Shown: positions 25,354 to 33,981 of the stretch, piece by piece
Layout of the letters: the number at the start of each line of letters is the position of its first letter
How positions within the stretch are numbered: position 1 is the stretch's first letter
DNA from: Ruegeria arenilitoris
GTDB lineage: Bacteria > Pseudomonadota > Alphaproteobacteria > Rhodobacterales > Rhodobacteraceae
DNA: 64,000 nucleotides
Assembly (NCBI RefSeq): GCF_013030985.1
Contig: NZ_WPYP01000001.1
Span: forward strand, 186,001 to 250,000
Direction of reading: 5' to 3'
Program-made: the position numbers and the translations under genes
Notes under the pieces: generated by a model
What the model was told of the DNA's origin: nothing
The model's input: only the letters and a program-made list of their open reading frames with translations
The model's database searches: none

Positions 25354-26042
25354 CCCAGCCGGTCTTTCCCCCCTTGCTGTCGGGCCATCCGGTGCAGGGT
25401 GGGGAAGATCCGTTCGAACGCGCACAGTCCATGGCGGCGCTGGGCTGTGACGCCGGGTCGGTCGTTTACAACATTCAGGCCGACCGGCTGCGGGTGGCGA
25501 TTGTATTCGCGCCCGAGGTTGCGTTGCAGGATGCCATGGCGATGTTGCCCCTGTGCGCTGTCGGGTTCCAGAACGCGCTGGGCGCACTGGCCCCGCCCGA
25601 GGTGGCCGTGCATCTGGGCTGGGACGGATTGATCTGCGTGAACGGTGCGAAATGCGGTGCGTTCCGTGTCGCAGCGTCCACAGCAACTGCGAACGAAGAG
25701 CCCGACTGGTTAGTGGTCGGATGGGAACTGGCGCTGATGCAAACCAGCGTGACACCGGGAGAAACTCCGGAAGTAACGGCCCTCTATGACGAAGGCTGTG
25801 CCGAGGTTTCGCCGGTGCAACTGGTCGAAAGTTGGTCGCGGCATATGCTGACCTGGCTCAACCGCTGGCAAGAGGACGGCAATGCGCCGCTGCACGGTGA
25901 ATGGATGGGCTTGTTACGTGGTGTCGGCGAACCCTGTGACACCGGCGTTTTTCTGGGCACGGACGAACGCTTTGGGATGCTGATCCGCGACGGTGCCGAA
26001 ACCCACCTGCGCCCCCTGACCGAATTGTTGGAGAACGGATGA
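25350..26042 (+). CDS. Biotin/lipoate ligase-like protein (DUF4444 type)
   Basis: A 230-residue protein related to the biotin/lipoate A/B protein ligase fold, of the kind with a C-terminal DUF4444-like part (GEWMGLLRGVGEPCDTGVFLGTDERFGMLIRDG). A lysine is present in NGAKCGAFRV, where ligases place their catalytic lysine, but the usual biotin-binding GRGR motif is not seen. It overlaps Mrp and the next gene by ATGA on both sides. True ligase activity is uncertain; the fixed position with Mrp suggests a maturation role. Confidence 0.72.
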   Translation: MTQPVFPPLLSGHPVQGGEDPFERAQSMAALGCDAGSVVYNIQADRLRVAIVFAPEVALQDAMAMLPLCAVGFQNALGALAPPEVAVHLGWDGLICVNGAKCGAFRVAASTATANEEPDWLVVGWELALMQTSVTPGETPEVTALYDEGCAEVSPVQLVESWSRHMLTWLNRWQEDGNAPLHGEWMGLLRGVGEPCDTGVFLGTDERFGMLIRDGAETHLRPLTELLENG

Positions 26043-26521
26043 TGAAACTGGCCCGCGCGATCCATTTCGATGAAAGCGACATTAACGTCTTCCATTCCCC
26101 GGCCCGAACCGGAGAATGGTGCATCTCGGGCGGGTTCGAGTTTTCGAACTGGGGGCAGGCCGATCTGGAAGGTAAGGCGCGACAGGCCTTTTCGAACGGC
26201 TGGCTGGGGGTCGAGACATTCGGACGGGTGACCTTTGTAGCCGTCACACAGATCGAACAGTCGGAACTGGACCAGATCGCGCGAAATCTGGCCGAGCATT
26301 TCGTGCAATTCTACGGCGCGCCTTCGGTTGAGGCCGCGTTGGGTGTGGCGCAGACCGAGATCACCCATATGGCCGAACTGTGTGAGGAACACGCGCCCAA
26401 TACTCTGCTGACCGTTGCGCGCGAATTGTCCGAAAGTGGCGTGCACGAGGCATTTCGCATCATCACCCCACAGGAAACGCAGCTTGAGGCTCTGGCCGTT
26501 CACGGCTCGTTGGATGATTAA
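26039..26521 (+). CDS. DUF6505-type hypothetical protein
   Basis: A 160-residue cytoplasmic protein with no signal or membrane segment. It begins MMKLARAIHFDESDINVFHSPA and contains EFSNWGQADLEGKARQAFSNGWLG, which I associate with the DUF6505 family. No catalytic motif is visible. It is coupled by ATGA overlap to the ligase-like gene and ends in a 4-base convergent overlap with the flavin reductase gene. Function unknown. Confidence 0.68.
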   Translation: MMKLARAIHFDESDINVFHSPARTGEWCISGGFEFSNWGQADLEGKARQAFSNGWLGVETFGRVTFVAVTQIEQSELDQIARNLAEHFVQFYGAPSVEAALGVAQTEITHMAELCEEHAPNTLLTVARELSESGVHEAFRIITPQETQLEALAVHGSLDD

Positions 26522-27018
26522 AGCAGGTCCGCGAACCCGCCGAACTGACCGCGCTTGAAAATCAGGCCCTTGCCGGTGCGGTACATCACCTGTTCGACTT
26601 CGCCAACAAGGATCAGGTGATCCCCGGCCTCGTGTTTGGCATGAAGCTGGCAATCGAACCGCGCCAGACAATTGGCCAGCTGCGGTCGGCCCTTGTGATC
26701 GGTTTCCCAAACAGCATGTGAAAAATCCAACCCGTTGCGGGCGAACCTCAACGCCTGATCCTGCTGCTCTTCGGCCATTACGTGAATGGAATAATGCTGA
26801 CAGGCGTTGAAGGAATTAAACCGGTGTGAATCGTTGGCCAGACACCACAACACCAGCGGCGGATCCAGTGACACCGACGAAAACGAATTGACGGTGATCG
26901 CGCGCGGTCCGTTGCCCGAGTTCGTCGTGACGACGGTGACGCCGGTTCCGAAACACCCCAGTGCTTCGCGAAATGCGGAGCTTTGGTCCGGGGTAGGGGT
27001 GAAGGTCTTTTCCGTCAT
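26518..27018 (-). CDS. Flavin reductase-like FMN-binding protein
   Basis: A 166-residue protein of the flavin reductase (HpaC/RutF-like) family. Typical segments are REALGCFGTGVTVVTTNSGNG, ITVNSFSSVSLDPPLVLWCLANDSH and DHLILVGEVEQV. Such proteins reduce FMN with NAD(P)H for a partner monooxygenase or bind flavin stably. The start at 27018 gives the normal family length; an ATG at 27054 is also possible, and neither has a strong ribosome site. No monooxygenase gene is adjacent. Confidence 0.82.
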   Translation of the reverse strand: MTEKTFTPTPDQSSAFREALGCFGTGVTVVTTNSGNGPRAITVNSFSSVSLDPPLVLWCLANDSHRFNSFNACQHYSIHVMAEEQQDQALRFARNGLDFSHAVWETDHKGRPQLANCLARFDCQLHAKHEAGDHLILVGEVEQVMYRTGKGLIFKRGQFGGFADLL

Positions 27019-27106
27019 CGTGCGCTCGTGCAGTGGCCGCGCATCAGGTGCCACGGCCTGCGGGGATTGTCCATGAAAAGGTGAATTTGGCTCGAATATT
27101 TTACGG

Positions 27107-28519
27107 TTAGTTCAGGTCTTCCAGCAAACGGCCGTGCTGACGGGTGGCCTCGATGACGGCCCCAAAGGTCGTCATGCCGCGCGCCTGCAGCATCGGCAGC
27201 ATCTTGACCAGTGCCTGCGCCGTGGCGACCGCATCCCCAAGCGCCGTGTGACGCAGCTCGTGCGGAATGGTGATCTCCAGCCTGTCGCAGAGGGCGTCCA
27301 GCGTGTGTTTGTCGCTGGCCCCAAACAGAACCGCAGACAACAGTACCGTGTCCAGAATGGGGTGGCCCCATTCGACATCCATACGCTTGGCGTGACGCCG
27401 CAGAAAGGCCATATCGAAGGGCGCGTTGTGCGCGACGATCACCGCATCCCGCGCGAACTGGTGAAAGGTGCGTCCGGCATCGGTAATATCCGGTGCGCCT
27501 TCGACCATGCGGTCGCTGACCTTGTGCACCTTGGTCGAGGCCGGCGGGATCGGCATCCCGGGATTGACCAGCATGTCCAGCTTCTCACCCTCGACAATCC
27601 GGCCGTTCACCACCCGAACCGCGCCGATCTGGACGATCTCGTCCTTATGCGGCAGCAACCCGGTGGTTTCGGTGTCAAAGACGACAAAGCACAGATCCTG
27701 AAGTGCAAGGGTTTCAAACTGGCCCCCGGTCGCGCTGTTCAGCAGGTCGAAATCATAGACCAGAGGCCGAGCGGCCTCGGGTTCGATATTGGCTGCGCTG
27801 TCGTCAAAGATCAGCAGGTAACCGGGCGCGTCGCCCAGTGGCTTCATCCGGGCGGAATAGGTCTGCGCGCCGTCGATGCTGGCCAGTGTGCAGGCGACCT
27901 CGAGTCCGGTTTTGCTTAGTTTTTCATAAGCTTCCTGAAGTGCTGTGGGCTGCAGGTATTCGAAAAGGGAGGCATTCAGACGGGGATGTGCGATTTGGGC
28001 CAGAACCCCGGCAGCCTGACCGTCATAGAGAACGATCTTATGGGTCGGACTGGCCAGAACCATCGCAACCGGGATCTCGGTCAACAGTGCCGTCAGCCGT
28101 TGTTTTTCGGCGGCAAGATGGGCCGTTTCGGCTGCGACGGCCTCGGCAACATCCATCGTTTTACCTGACAATTGATCGGCCAGACCGGCCGCTGCTGGGG
28201 CCAGATCGCCCAGATAACGCGCGGCCTGCATGTCGACATCCGTACTGACACCGGCATGAGCACGGGCGCGCAGTTGAGCTGACAAACGCTCGATCGGTTT
28301 GGCGACATTGTCGTCAAACAGCAGCCATACGCCGACGATCAGGCCGACCATGCCGAATGCCATGAGGATTTCGGCAAAGATGAAGGCATTTGCCAGAGCC
28401 GGATCCGCAGCGCGCCTGTAGCTGATCCACAGTGCCAGAGAGCTGACCACCACGCCCCCCAGGGCCAGCAGGCAGAAAAACAGGAAAATACGTATGCGCA
28501 GGCTTAGCCGGGTCAGCAT
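27107..28519 (-). CDS. Membrane-anchored HAMP/PAS-like sensor with DnaQ-type 3'-5' exonuclease domain
   Basis: A 470-residue protein of sensor-like build. Two membrane helices (about 8-33 and 43-67) are followed by a HAMP-like linker (NVAKPIERLSAQLRARAHAG), a coiled region (120-145) and a PAS-like domain (about 146-245). A DEDDh exonuclease domain comes last (275-445), with D282 and E284 in FDTETTG, H364NAPFD, and H423 to D428 in RHTALGDA. It resembles the PolC/DnaQ epsilon domain but here the output is tethered to the membrane. It is downstream of the cNMP/CBS/DUF294 gene and the symporter genes. Degradation of a nucleotide signal or oligonucleotide is a guess. Confidence 0.85.
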   Translation of the reverse strand: MLTRLSLRIRIFLFFCLLALGGVVVSSLALWISYRRAADPALANAFIFAEILMAFGMVGLIVGVWLLFDDNVAKPIERLSAQLRARAHAGVSTDVDMQAARYLGDLAPAAAGLADQLSGKTMDVAEAVAAETAHLAAEKQRLTALLTEIPVAMVLASPTHKIVLYDGQAAGVLAQIAHPRLNASLFEYLQPTALQEAYEKLSKTGLEVACTLASIDGAQTYSARMKPLGDAPGYLLIFDDSAANIEPEAARPLVYDFDLLNSATGGQFETLALQDLCFVVFDTETTGLLPHKDEIVQIGAVRVVNGRIVEGEKLDMLVNPGMPIPPASTKVHKVSDRMVEGAPDITDAGRTFHQFARDAVIVAHNAPFDMAFLRRHAKRMDVEWGHPILDTVLLSAVLFGASDKHTLDALCDRLEITIPHELRHTALGDAVATAQALVKMLPMLQARGMTTFGAVIEATRQHGRLLEDLN

Positions 28520-28520
28520 G

Positions 28521-29039
28521 TTACACTCCGCAGGTTGCCTCGATTACTGGGTCGCCGTCATCGGCATTCACCCAATCGACGTTCAGCAAATGGCCGTCAT
28601 CTCCAAATTCAACGCCGTCCGCCAGACTGGCCCGGCTGTTGGAGGCGCAATCGACGGCCACCGGCAATTTCGATATCGGGGCCCAGCGGCCAAAGAAATA
28701 CAGGTCCACAAGACGTTGCTGGGGAACCTGTTCGTTGGTACGGACCGAGACCGTATCGATGGCCGCGAACCGGTCGACGAAAGGCACCGCATAGGTCCAC
28801 GGACGATAGAAGGCACGGCTTTCGACCTCCTGTACGATTTCCATGCCTTCGGGCAGGGTTTCGACGGTGCGGTCATACCAGGAATATTCGCTGGCGATGG
28901 TCATGCCGATCATGCCCAGCCCCGCTGCAACCGGAGCCGCCCAACGGGGCAGACGGCCGCCCGTCAGTTTGTTCACTACCATCACCACACCTGCAAAGGC
29001 GAAGCCTGCAAAGATGGTGCCGATCAGTTCCAGAAACAT
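28521..29039 (-). CDS. Hypothetical membrane protein in the symporter cluster
   Basis: I do not recognise this 172-residue protein. Two N-terminal hydrophobic helices (about 4-24 and 34-52) are followed by a soluble domain of about 115 residues with two cysteines (VDCASNSR and the near-terminal EATCGV) that may pair in the periplasm. Its stop is one base from the start of the exonuclease gene, so the two are co-transcribed. It follows the DUF294 gene by 49 bases. Confidence 0.72.
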   Translation of the reverse strand: MFLELIGTIFAGFAFAGVVMVVNKLTGGRLPRWAAPVAAGLGMIGMTIASEYSWYDRTVETLPEGMEIVQEVESRAFYRPWTYAVPFVDRFAAIDTVSVRTNEQVPQQRLVDLYFFGRWAPISKLPVAVDCASNSRASLADGVEFGDDGHLLNVDWVNADDGDPVIEATCGV

Positions 29040-29088
29040 GTGTCTCTCCGAATTTCGGACGCTTGCGTCCGTTTAGTGTTATTCCGGC

Positions 29089-30915
29089 CTAGCCAAGCAT
29101 ACCTTTGCCATGGCCCACCGCAGATTGCATTGTTTTTACAACAACGAAGGCGTCGCGCAGATGGCTTCGCTCGAAATCCGACAGGGCGGATGGCGGAAGA
29201 TAGTTGTCGGGCTTTTCGCCGGATTTGACCAGCCTTGCCTGATGTTCCAGCCGGGTCTCGGCAATCAGGTCATAGGCGTCCAGAATGTCCCGCGCACCTG
29301 CCGGGCTGAGCACTCCGGCGGCTTCGGCGGCTTTCAGGCGGGCGCGGGTGTTGGCCTCGGTCAGCTGGCCCTGCAGGCTGTAGACGCGGGCCAGATCGAC
29401 CACCGGCACCACGCCATTGTGCTTCAGGTCCAGCGTGTTGCGGTGCTCACCCGAGCGGATAGTGGCGAAGCCCCGCAGCAGGCCAAGTGGTGGTGTGTGT
29501 TTCAGCGAGTTCGAAATCATATGCGCCACGAAAATCGAATTCGCATTGGCCGCGGCCAGCGTGTCGGCCTGAAGTTCGGTAAACAGCTCGAATGCGCCGC
29601 CGATCGGGCGCAGGTCGAACATGACCGAGGCCAGCATCTGTGCCTCGGGGTTCGGTTTCGCGATCCAGCCCTTGAAATAGTCGCGCCAGACTTGCACCGG
29701 CTGACACCAGCGGGGATTGGTCGCCATCATGTCGCCGGGGCAATAGAAATATCCGCAGGTATCCAGCCCGTCTGACACAAATTTCGCCAGTTCCGTGAAA
29801 TAGGTCATATCCGCATCGGTCACGCGGTCATCCAGCACCAGGCAGTTGTCCTGATCCGACACGCCGGTCTGTTCCTGACGCCCTTGCGAGCCGCAGGCCA
29901 GCCACAAATAGGGCACCGGCGGTGGACCAAGTTTCTTTTCGGCCAATACCAGCAGCCGCCGTGTAGCAGTGTCGGCAATGTCGGTAATCAGGCGGGTGAC
30001 GATTTCGTGCCGGTTGCCAGCCGCAACCAGTTGCACCAGCAATTGCGGGATTTCGGCCGTAACCAATGCCATTTCAGCGGCTGAATTGGCAAGGGCGATC
30101 TGACGGACCAATCCGGCCGAACTGACCGCCTGATAATGGGTCAGGTCGGTCTGTGTCACGATGCCGACCAGCTTGCCGCCCTCAGAAACCGGGATGTGAC
30201 CAATCCCGCGTTCCATCATCACATGCAGCACATCCGAGCCGATATCGGAGGGTGACAAAGTGATCGGATCAGCAGTCATGATCGCCGACACCGACGTGGT
30301 CTCGGGCATGGCGTCCGCCACGTATTTGCCCGAGATGTCGCGCAGCGTGACAATGCCTTGCAACGACTCGCCCTCGGTCACGCAGAGGCTTGAGATATGG
30401 CGATCACGCATCAACCGCGCGGCCTCCTGAACCGGCATGGCTGCGGGGCAGGTGGCGGGATCGCGGGCCATCAATACATCTATCGCAGTGGTGGCCAGGC
30501 TTTGCGGCCCGGACCGCTCACCGCGTGTCCGGTCAAAGAACTTGGCGACGAAGTCATGGCTGTCGATCAGTTGACGCACCACAGCGGGGGGCAGGACAAA
30601 AAGAACAGTCGGGGTATCTGCGTGCGCATGCGTTGCAGCTTTGCCGTTTTTCAGCAGGCCGCGCTCGCCAAAGGAATTTCTAAGCCCGAGATGAGAGACC
30701 ACGGCGCCGTTTTCATCCGTGATCTCGACCTGACCCTCATAGATCAGGAAGATACCGGGCAGGGTGTGGCCCAATTTGTAAACCGGGGAGCCTTCATCCA
30801 CCTCGCGCACCTCGATCTGTTTGGCCAGATCGTCCAGTGCTGTGGCGGGCAGGGCGTCATAGGGGTGTACGGATTTCAGAAACCGGGTGATCTGGTCATG
30901 TGAAAGGGGCATCAT
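29089..30915 (-). CDS. cNMP-binding, CBS and DUF294 nucleotidyltransferase-like protein
   Basis: A 608-residue cytoplasmic signalling protein. A cyclic-nucleotide-binding fold comes first (about 15-130, with FGERGLLKNGKAATHAHA), then a CBS pair (about 145-270). A DUF294 nucleotidyltransferase core follows, with GSQGR (342-346) and D354/D356 in GVSDQDN, as in GlnD-type enzymes, and a DUF294 C-terminal helical domain (450-600) ends the protein. The catalytic residues look intact. Proteins of this build are regularly found beside acetate or other monocarboxylate symporters. A terminator separates it from the symporter stop. Target and nucleotide are unknown. Confidence 0.88.
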   Translation of the reverse strand: MMPLSHDQITRFLKSVHPYDALPATALDDLAKQIEVREVDEGSPVYKLGHTLPGIFLIYEGQVEITDENGAVVSHLGLRNSFGERGLLKNGKAATHAHADTPTVLFVLPPAVVRQLIDSHDFVAKFFDRTRGERSGPQSLATTAIDVLMARDPATCPAAMPVQEAARLMRDRHISSLCVTEGESLQGIVTLRDISGKYVADAMPETTSVSAIMTADPITLSPSDIGSDVLHVMMERGIGHIPVSEGGKLVGIVTQTDLTHYQAVSSAGLVRQIALANSAAEMALVTAEIPQLLVQLVAAGNRHEIVTRLITDIADTATRRLLVLAEKKLGPPPVPYLWLACGSQGRQEQTGVSDQDNCLVLDDRVTDADMTYFTELAKFVSDGLDTCGYFYCPGDMMATNPRWCQPVQVWRDYFKGWIAKPNPEAQMLASVMFDLRPIGGAFELFTELQADTLAAANANSIFVAHMISNSLKHTPPLGLLRGFATIRSGEHRNTLDLKHNGVVPVVDLARVYSLQGQLTEANTRARLKAAEAAGVLSPAGARDILDAYDLIAETRLEHQARLVKSGEKPDNYLPPSALSDFERSHLRDAFVVVKTMQSAVGHGKGMLG

Positions 30916-30935
30916 GAAATCCTGGGTCTTTGGTT

Positions 30936-30967
30936 GAAAAATCCCGCCCGGTGGTGTGCCGGACGGG
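30936..30967 (-). terminator. Terminator after the Na+ symporter gene
   Basis: Read on the minus strand, CCCGTCCGG (30959-30967) pairs with CCGGGCGGG (30943-30951), one G-U pair, with a 7-base loop, followed by ATTTTT. It lies between the symporter stop and the DUF294 gene start and should reduce read-through into the signalling genes. Confidence 0.8.
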
Positions 30968-31021
30968 AGTAGTAGATCGAAAAATGCGACACATGGAAGT
31001 TAGCCATATGCCGCATCATGC

Positions 31022-32806
31022 TCATTTACTCTGAGCTGCGCCCGCGCCACGGGGAATGCGAACGCTTTCGACCAATTCAACGATCTCCTGCGGAGTCTCT
31101 TTGGTCATACCGGCGACAACATATGCGACTGCAAAGTTGATCATCGCACCGATGGCGCCGAACGAGGTCGACTTGATCGGACCCAGCAGCGGGTCAGCAT
31201 CGGTGAACGAGTTGGTGCCCGGAATGAACAGCCAGCCCTTGTGCAGGAAGATGTAGATCAGCGTAACGGTCAGACCTGCCAGCATACCAGCAACCGCGCC
31301 GGTGTTGTTGATGCGGGTCGAGAAGATCCCCATCATCAGTGCCGGGAAGATCGAGGCAGCCGCCAGACCGAAGGCCAAGGCCACGGTTTGCGCCGCAAAG
31401 CCCGGTGGGTTCAGACCCAGATAGGTTGCGACAACGATAGCCACAGCCATTGCGATCCGAGCCGCCATCAGCTCACCTTTTTCCGAAATCTGCGGGTTGA
31501 TTGCGCCTTTGACAAGGTCGTGGGACACAGCCGACGAAATCGCCAGCAACAGGCCCGCAGCGGTCGACAGAGCAGCCGCAAGACCACCAGCCGCGACCAG
31601 ACCGATCACCCAACCCGGCAGGTTGGCAATCTCGGGGTTGGCCAGAACCAGGATGTCACGGTTGAACTTGGTCAGCTCGTTGCCAACCCAGCCTTTTTCC
31701 GCAGCAATTTCCTGCATCTTTTCGGACTTGTCGTTGTAGTACTGGATCTTGCCGTCGTCGTTCTTGTCTTCCCAATCCAGAAGACCGGTTTTCTGCCAGG
31801 TTTTCATCCAGTCATAGCGCGGATCGGTGTCGATTTCCTCGACCGAAACAGCGCCACCTTCGATGCCACCGTTGGGCCACATCATGTCGGTGATGTTCAG
31901 ACGCGCCATTGCGCCAACCGCAGGGGCGGTCAGGTACAGCAGAGCGATGAAGACCAGCGTCCAGCCAGCCGACCAACGTGCGTCAGACACTTTCGGCACG
32001 GTGAAGAAGCGCATGATCACGTGCGGCAGACCGGCAGTACCGATCATCAGCGACAGCGTGAACAGAACCATGTTCAGCGTGTTCGAGTGGTGTGCCGTGT
32101 AGTCAGCAAAACCCAGCTCGGTAACGATCGCGTCCAGCTTGGTCAGCAGGGGCTCACCGCTGGCGGTGTCACCGAACAGACCCAGGGCCGGGATCGGTGT
32201 GCCGGTCAGCTGCAGCGAGATGAAGATCGCCGGGATGGTGTAGGCTGTGATCAGCACGCAGTACTGAGCAACCTGGGTGTAGGTCACACCCTTCATCCCG
32301 CCGAACACCGCGTAAGCAAACACGACACAGGCACCGATCAGCAGACCGGATGTGTTCGACACCTCAAGGAAGCGGCCAAAGGCCACGCCCACGCCGGTCA
32401 TCTGACCGATCACGTAGGTCACCGACGCGACGATCAGACAGATCACAGCAACGATACGTGCGGTCTGGCTGTAGAAGCGGTCGCCGATGAATTCCGAGAC
32501 GGTGTATTTGCCGAACTTACGCAGGTAAGGCGCAAGCAGCAGAGCCAGCAGCACGTAGCCACCGGTCCAACCCATCAGGAAGGTCGAGTTGTCATAGCCG
32601 GTAAAGGCAATCAGGCCCGCCATCGAGATGAACGAGGCCGCGGACATCCAGTCCGCCGCTGTCGCCATACCGTTGGTGACCGGGTGAACGCCGCGACCGG
32701 CGGCGTAGAATTCCGATGTGGAACCCGCGCGGGCCCAGATCGCGATGCCGATGTATAGCGCAAAGGACGCGCCAACAAACAGCAGGTTGATGGTAAACTG
32801 ATCCAT
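31022..32806 (-). CDS. Sodium:solute symporter large subunit
   Basis: A 594-residue member of the solute:sodium symporter family, of the large type that pairs with a DUF4212 small subunit. It has about 13 helices. MATAADWMSAASFISMAGLIAFTGYD near residue 50 matches the ActP-like start. A hydrophilic insertion of some 80 residues (around 305-390) contains VSVEEIDTDPRYDWMKTWQKTG. Substrates in this group are acetate, propionate or related acids; the nearby acetyl-CoA synthetase supports acetate. It starts 15 bases after the small subunit. Confidence 0.9.
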   Translation of the reverse strand: MDQFTINLLFVGASFALYIGIAIWARAGSTSEFYAAGRGVHPVTNGMATAADWMSAASFISMAGLIAFTGYDNSTFLMGWTGGYVLLALLLAPYLRKFGKYTVSEFIGDRFYSQTARIVAVICLIVASVTYVIGQMTGVGVAFGRFLEVSNTSGLLIGACVVFAYAVFGGMKGVTYTQVAQYCVLITAYTIPAIFISLQLTGTPIPALGLFGDTASGEPLLTKLDAIVTELGFADYTAHHSNTLNMVLFTLSLMIGTAGLPHVIMRFFTVPKVSDARWSAGWTLVFIALLYLTAPAVGAMARLNITDMMWPNGGIEGGAVSVEEIDTDPRYDWMKTWQKTGLLDWEDKNDDGKIQYYNDKSEKMQEIAAEKGWVGNELTKFNRDILVLANPEIANLPGWVIGLVAAGGLAAALSTAAGLLLAISSAVSHDLVKGAINPQISEKGELMAARIAMAVAIVVATYLGLNPPGFAAQTVALAFGLAAASIFPALMMGIFSTRINNTGAVAGMLAGLTVTLIYIFLHKGWLFIPGTNSFTDADPLLGPIKSTSFGAIGAMINFAVAYVVAGMTKETPQEIVELVESVRIPRGAGAAQSK

Positions 32807-32821
32807 TTTCCCCGCTCTCCC

Positions 32822-33106
32822 TTACTCTTCGTCTACGCCGTATTCGGCGTCCAGCTTGTTCATGCGCCAGGCGTAGTTGAAGATCAGCACCAGAAAGACC
32901 AGAATCGATCCCTGCTGAGCGAACCAAAAGCCCAGATCGGTTCCGCCAACGGCGATGCCCGACAGTAGCGGACGCAGCAGAATGCCGAATCCAAACGACA
33001 CCAGCGCCCAGATGACGAGGCTGATGTAGATGAGGCGCAGGTTGGCCTGCCAATAGCCCTTATCGGCTTCGGCAGTCTGCGCGGAGTTTGTTGAATGATC
33101 CGCCAT
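32822..33106 (-). CDS. DUF4212 symporter small subunit
   Basis: A 94-residue protein with two membrane helices (about 23-45 and 57-80) and the conserved YWQANLRLIYISLVIWALVSFG and FWFAQQGSILVFLVLIFNYAWRMN. It is the small partner of the large sodium:solute symporter that follows. The start at 33106 has AGGAGGAAC in front; the frame is open upstream but that part lacks conserved sequence. Confidence 0.9.
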   Translation of the reverse strand: MADHSTNSAQTAEADKGYWQANLRLIYISLVIWALVSFGFGILLRPLLSGIAVGGTDLGFWFAQQGSILVFLVLIFNYAWRMNKLDAEYGVDEE

Positions 33107-33290
33107 TGCGGGTTCCTCCTTCGCTTCCTCGTTGGGCGGCCCGTCACCCAACTCCTCCAGTGCGTCGGGCCGCTTCTCGATTGTGCCGAACACCGGGTTG
33201 GCGTCAGGCAAAACTCCACCGGTCCGCCAAGGCGGGTCCTTTGAAGTATTCTGTTGTAGGATCAAAGCCCCGTGGGCTTATCTCCTCCCC

Positions 33291-33974
33291 TTAGTTCATG
33301 ACCTCGCGCACGAGCCCTTGCATGTCGTTGGCGATGTCATCGATCTGGCCCATGGCGTCGATGCCATTCAGCACGCCTTGGGCCTGATAGTAGTCAATCA
33401 GCGGTGCCGTCTGCGCGTGATACGCGGCTAGGCGCGAGGCCACGGTTTCCGCATTATCATCGGCGCGGCGCTTGAATTCGGTGTGGCCACACTTGTCGCA
33501 CTTGCCCTCCTCGGCAGGTTGCTTGAACTGATCGTGATAGCCTTCACCGCAGCCGGCGCAGGTGTAGCGACCCGAGATGCGGATCACCATTTCGTCGTCC
33601 TGAACCTCGAGGCTGATCGCGGCGCTGATCTTTTGTCCGGCAGAGCTCAGCAGGCCATCCAGCGCCTCGGCCTGAACCGTGGTGCGGGGGAAGCCGTCCA
33701 GAATAACGCCTTTGGCGCAATCCGGCTGGGCCATGCGGTCCCGCAGGATGGCGATCACGATCTCATCGCTGACAAGATCACCGGCCTCCATGACGGCCTT
33801 GGCGGCCAGACCAGCCTCAGTGCCTGCAGCAACGGCATCGCGCAGCAGATCACCGGTGCTGAGTTGAACCAGCCCGAACTTGTCTTCCAGCATACGAGCT
33901 TGCGTGCCCTTCCCGGCGCCCGGAGGGCCGAGAAGGATCAGAACGGCGGGGGTAGTGGTAGCGGCAACGTCCAT
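33291..33974 (-). CDS. adk: Adenylate kinase
   Basis: A 227-residue long-form adenylate kinase catalysing AMP + ATP to 2 ADP. The P-loop is GPPGAGKGT (16-24), the NMP-binding part contains STGDLLRDAV, and the lid carries four cysteines (CAGCGEGYH and CDKCGH), a zinc finger. GAGG precedes the ATG at 33974; a GTG three bases upstream is also in frame. It lies 7 bases after acsA. Acetyl-CoA synthetase releases AMP, so this kinase may recycle it locally. A second adk near ribosomal genes would be usual, but cannot be seen here. Confidence 0.92.
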   Translation of the reverse strand: MDVAATTTPAVLILLGPPGAGKGTQARMLEDKFGLVQLSTGDLLRDAVAAGTEAGLAAKAVMEAGDLVSDEIVIAILRDRMAQPDCAKGVILDGFPRTTVQAEALDGLLSSAGQKISAAISLEVQDDEMVIRISGRYTCAGCGEGYHDQFKQPAEEGKCDKCGHTEFKRRADDNAETVASRLAAYHAQTAPLIDYYQAQGVLNGIDAMGQIDDIANDMQGLVREVMN

Positions 33975-33981
33975 CACAACC

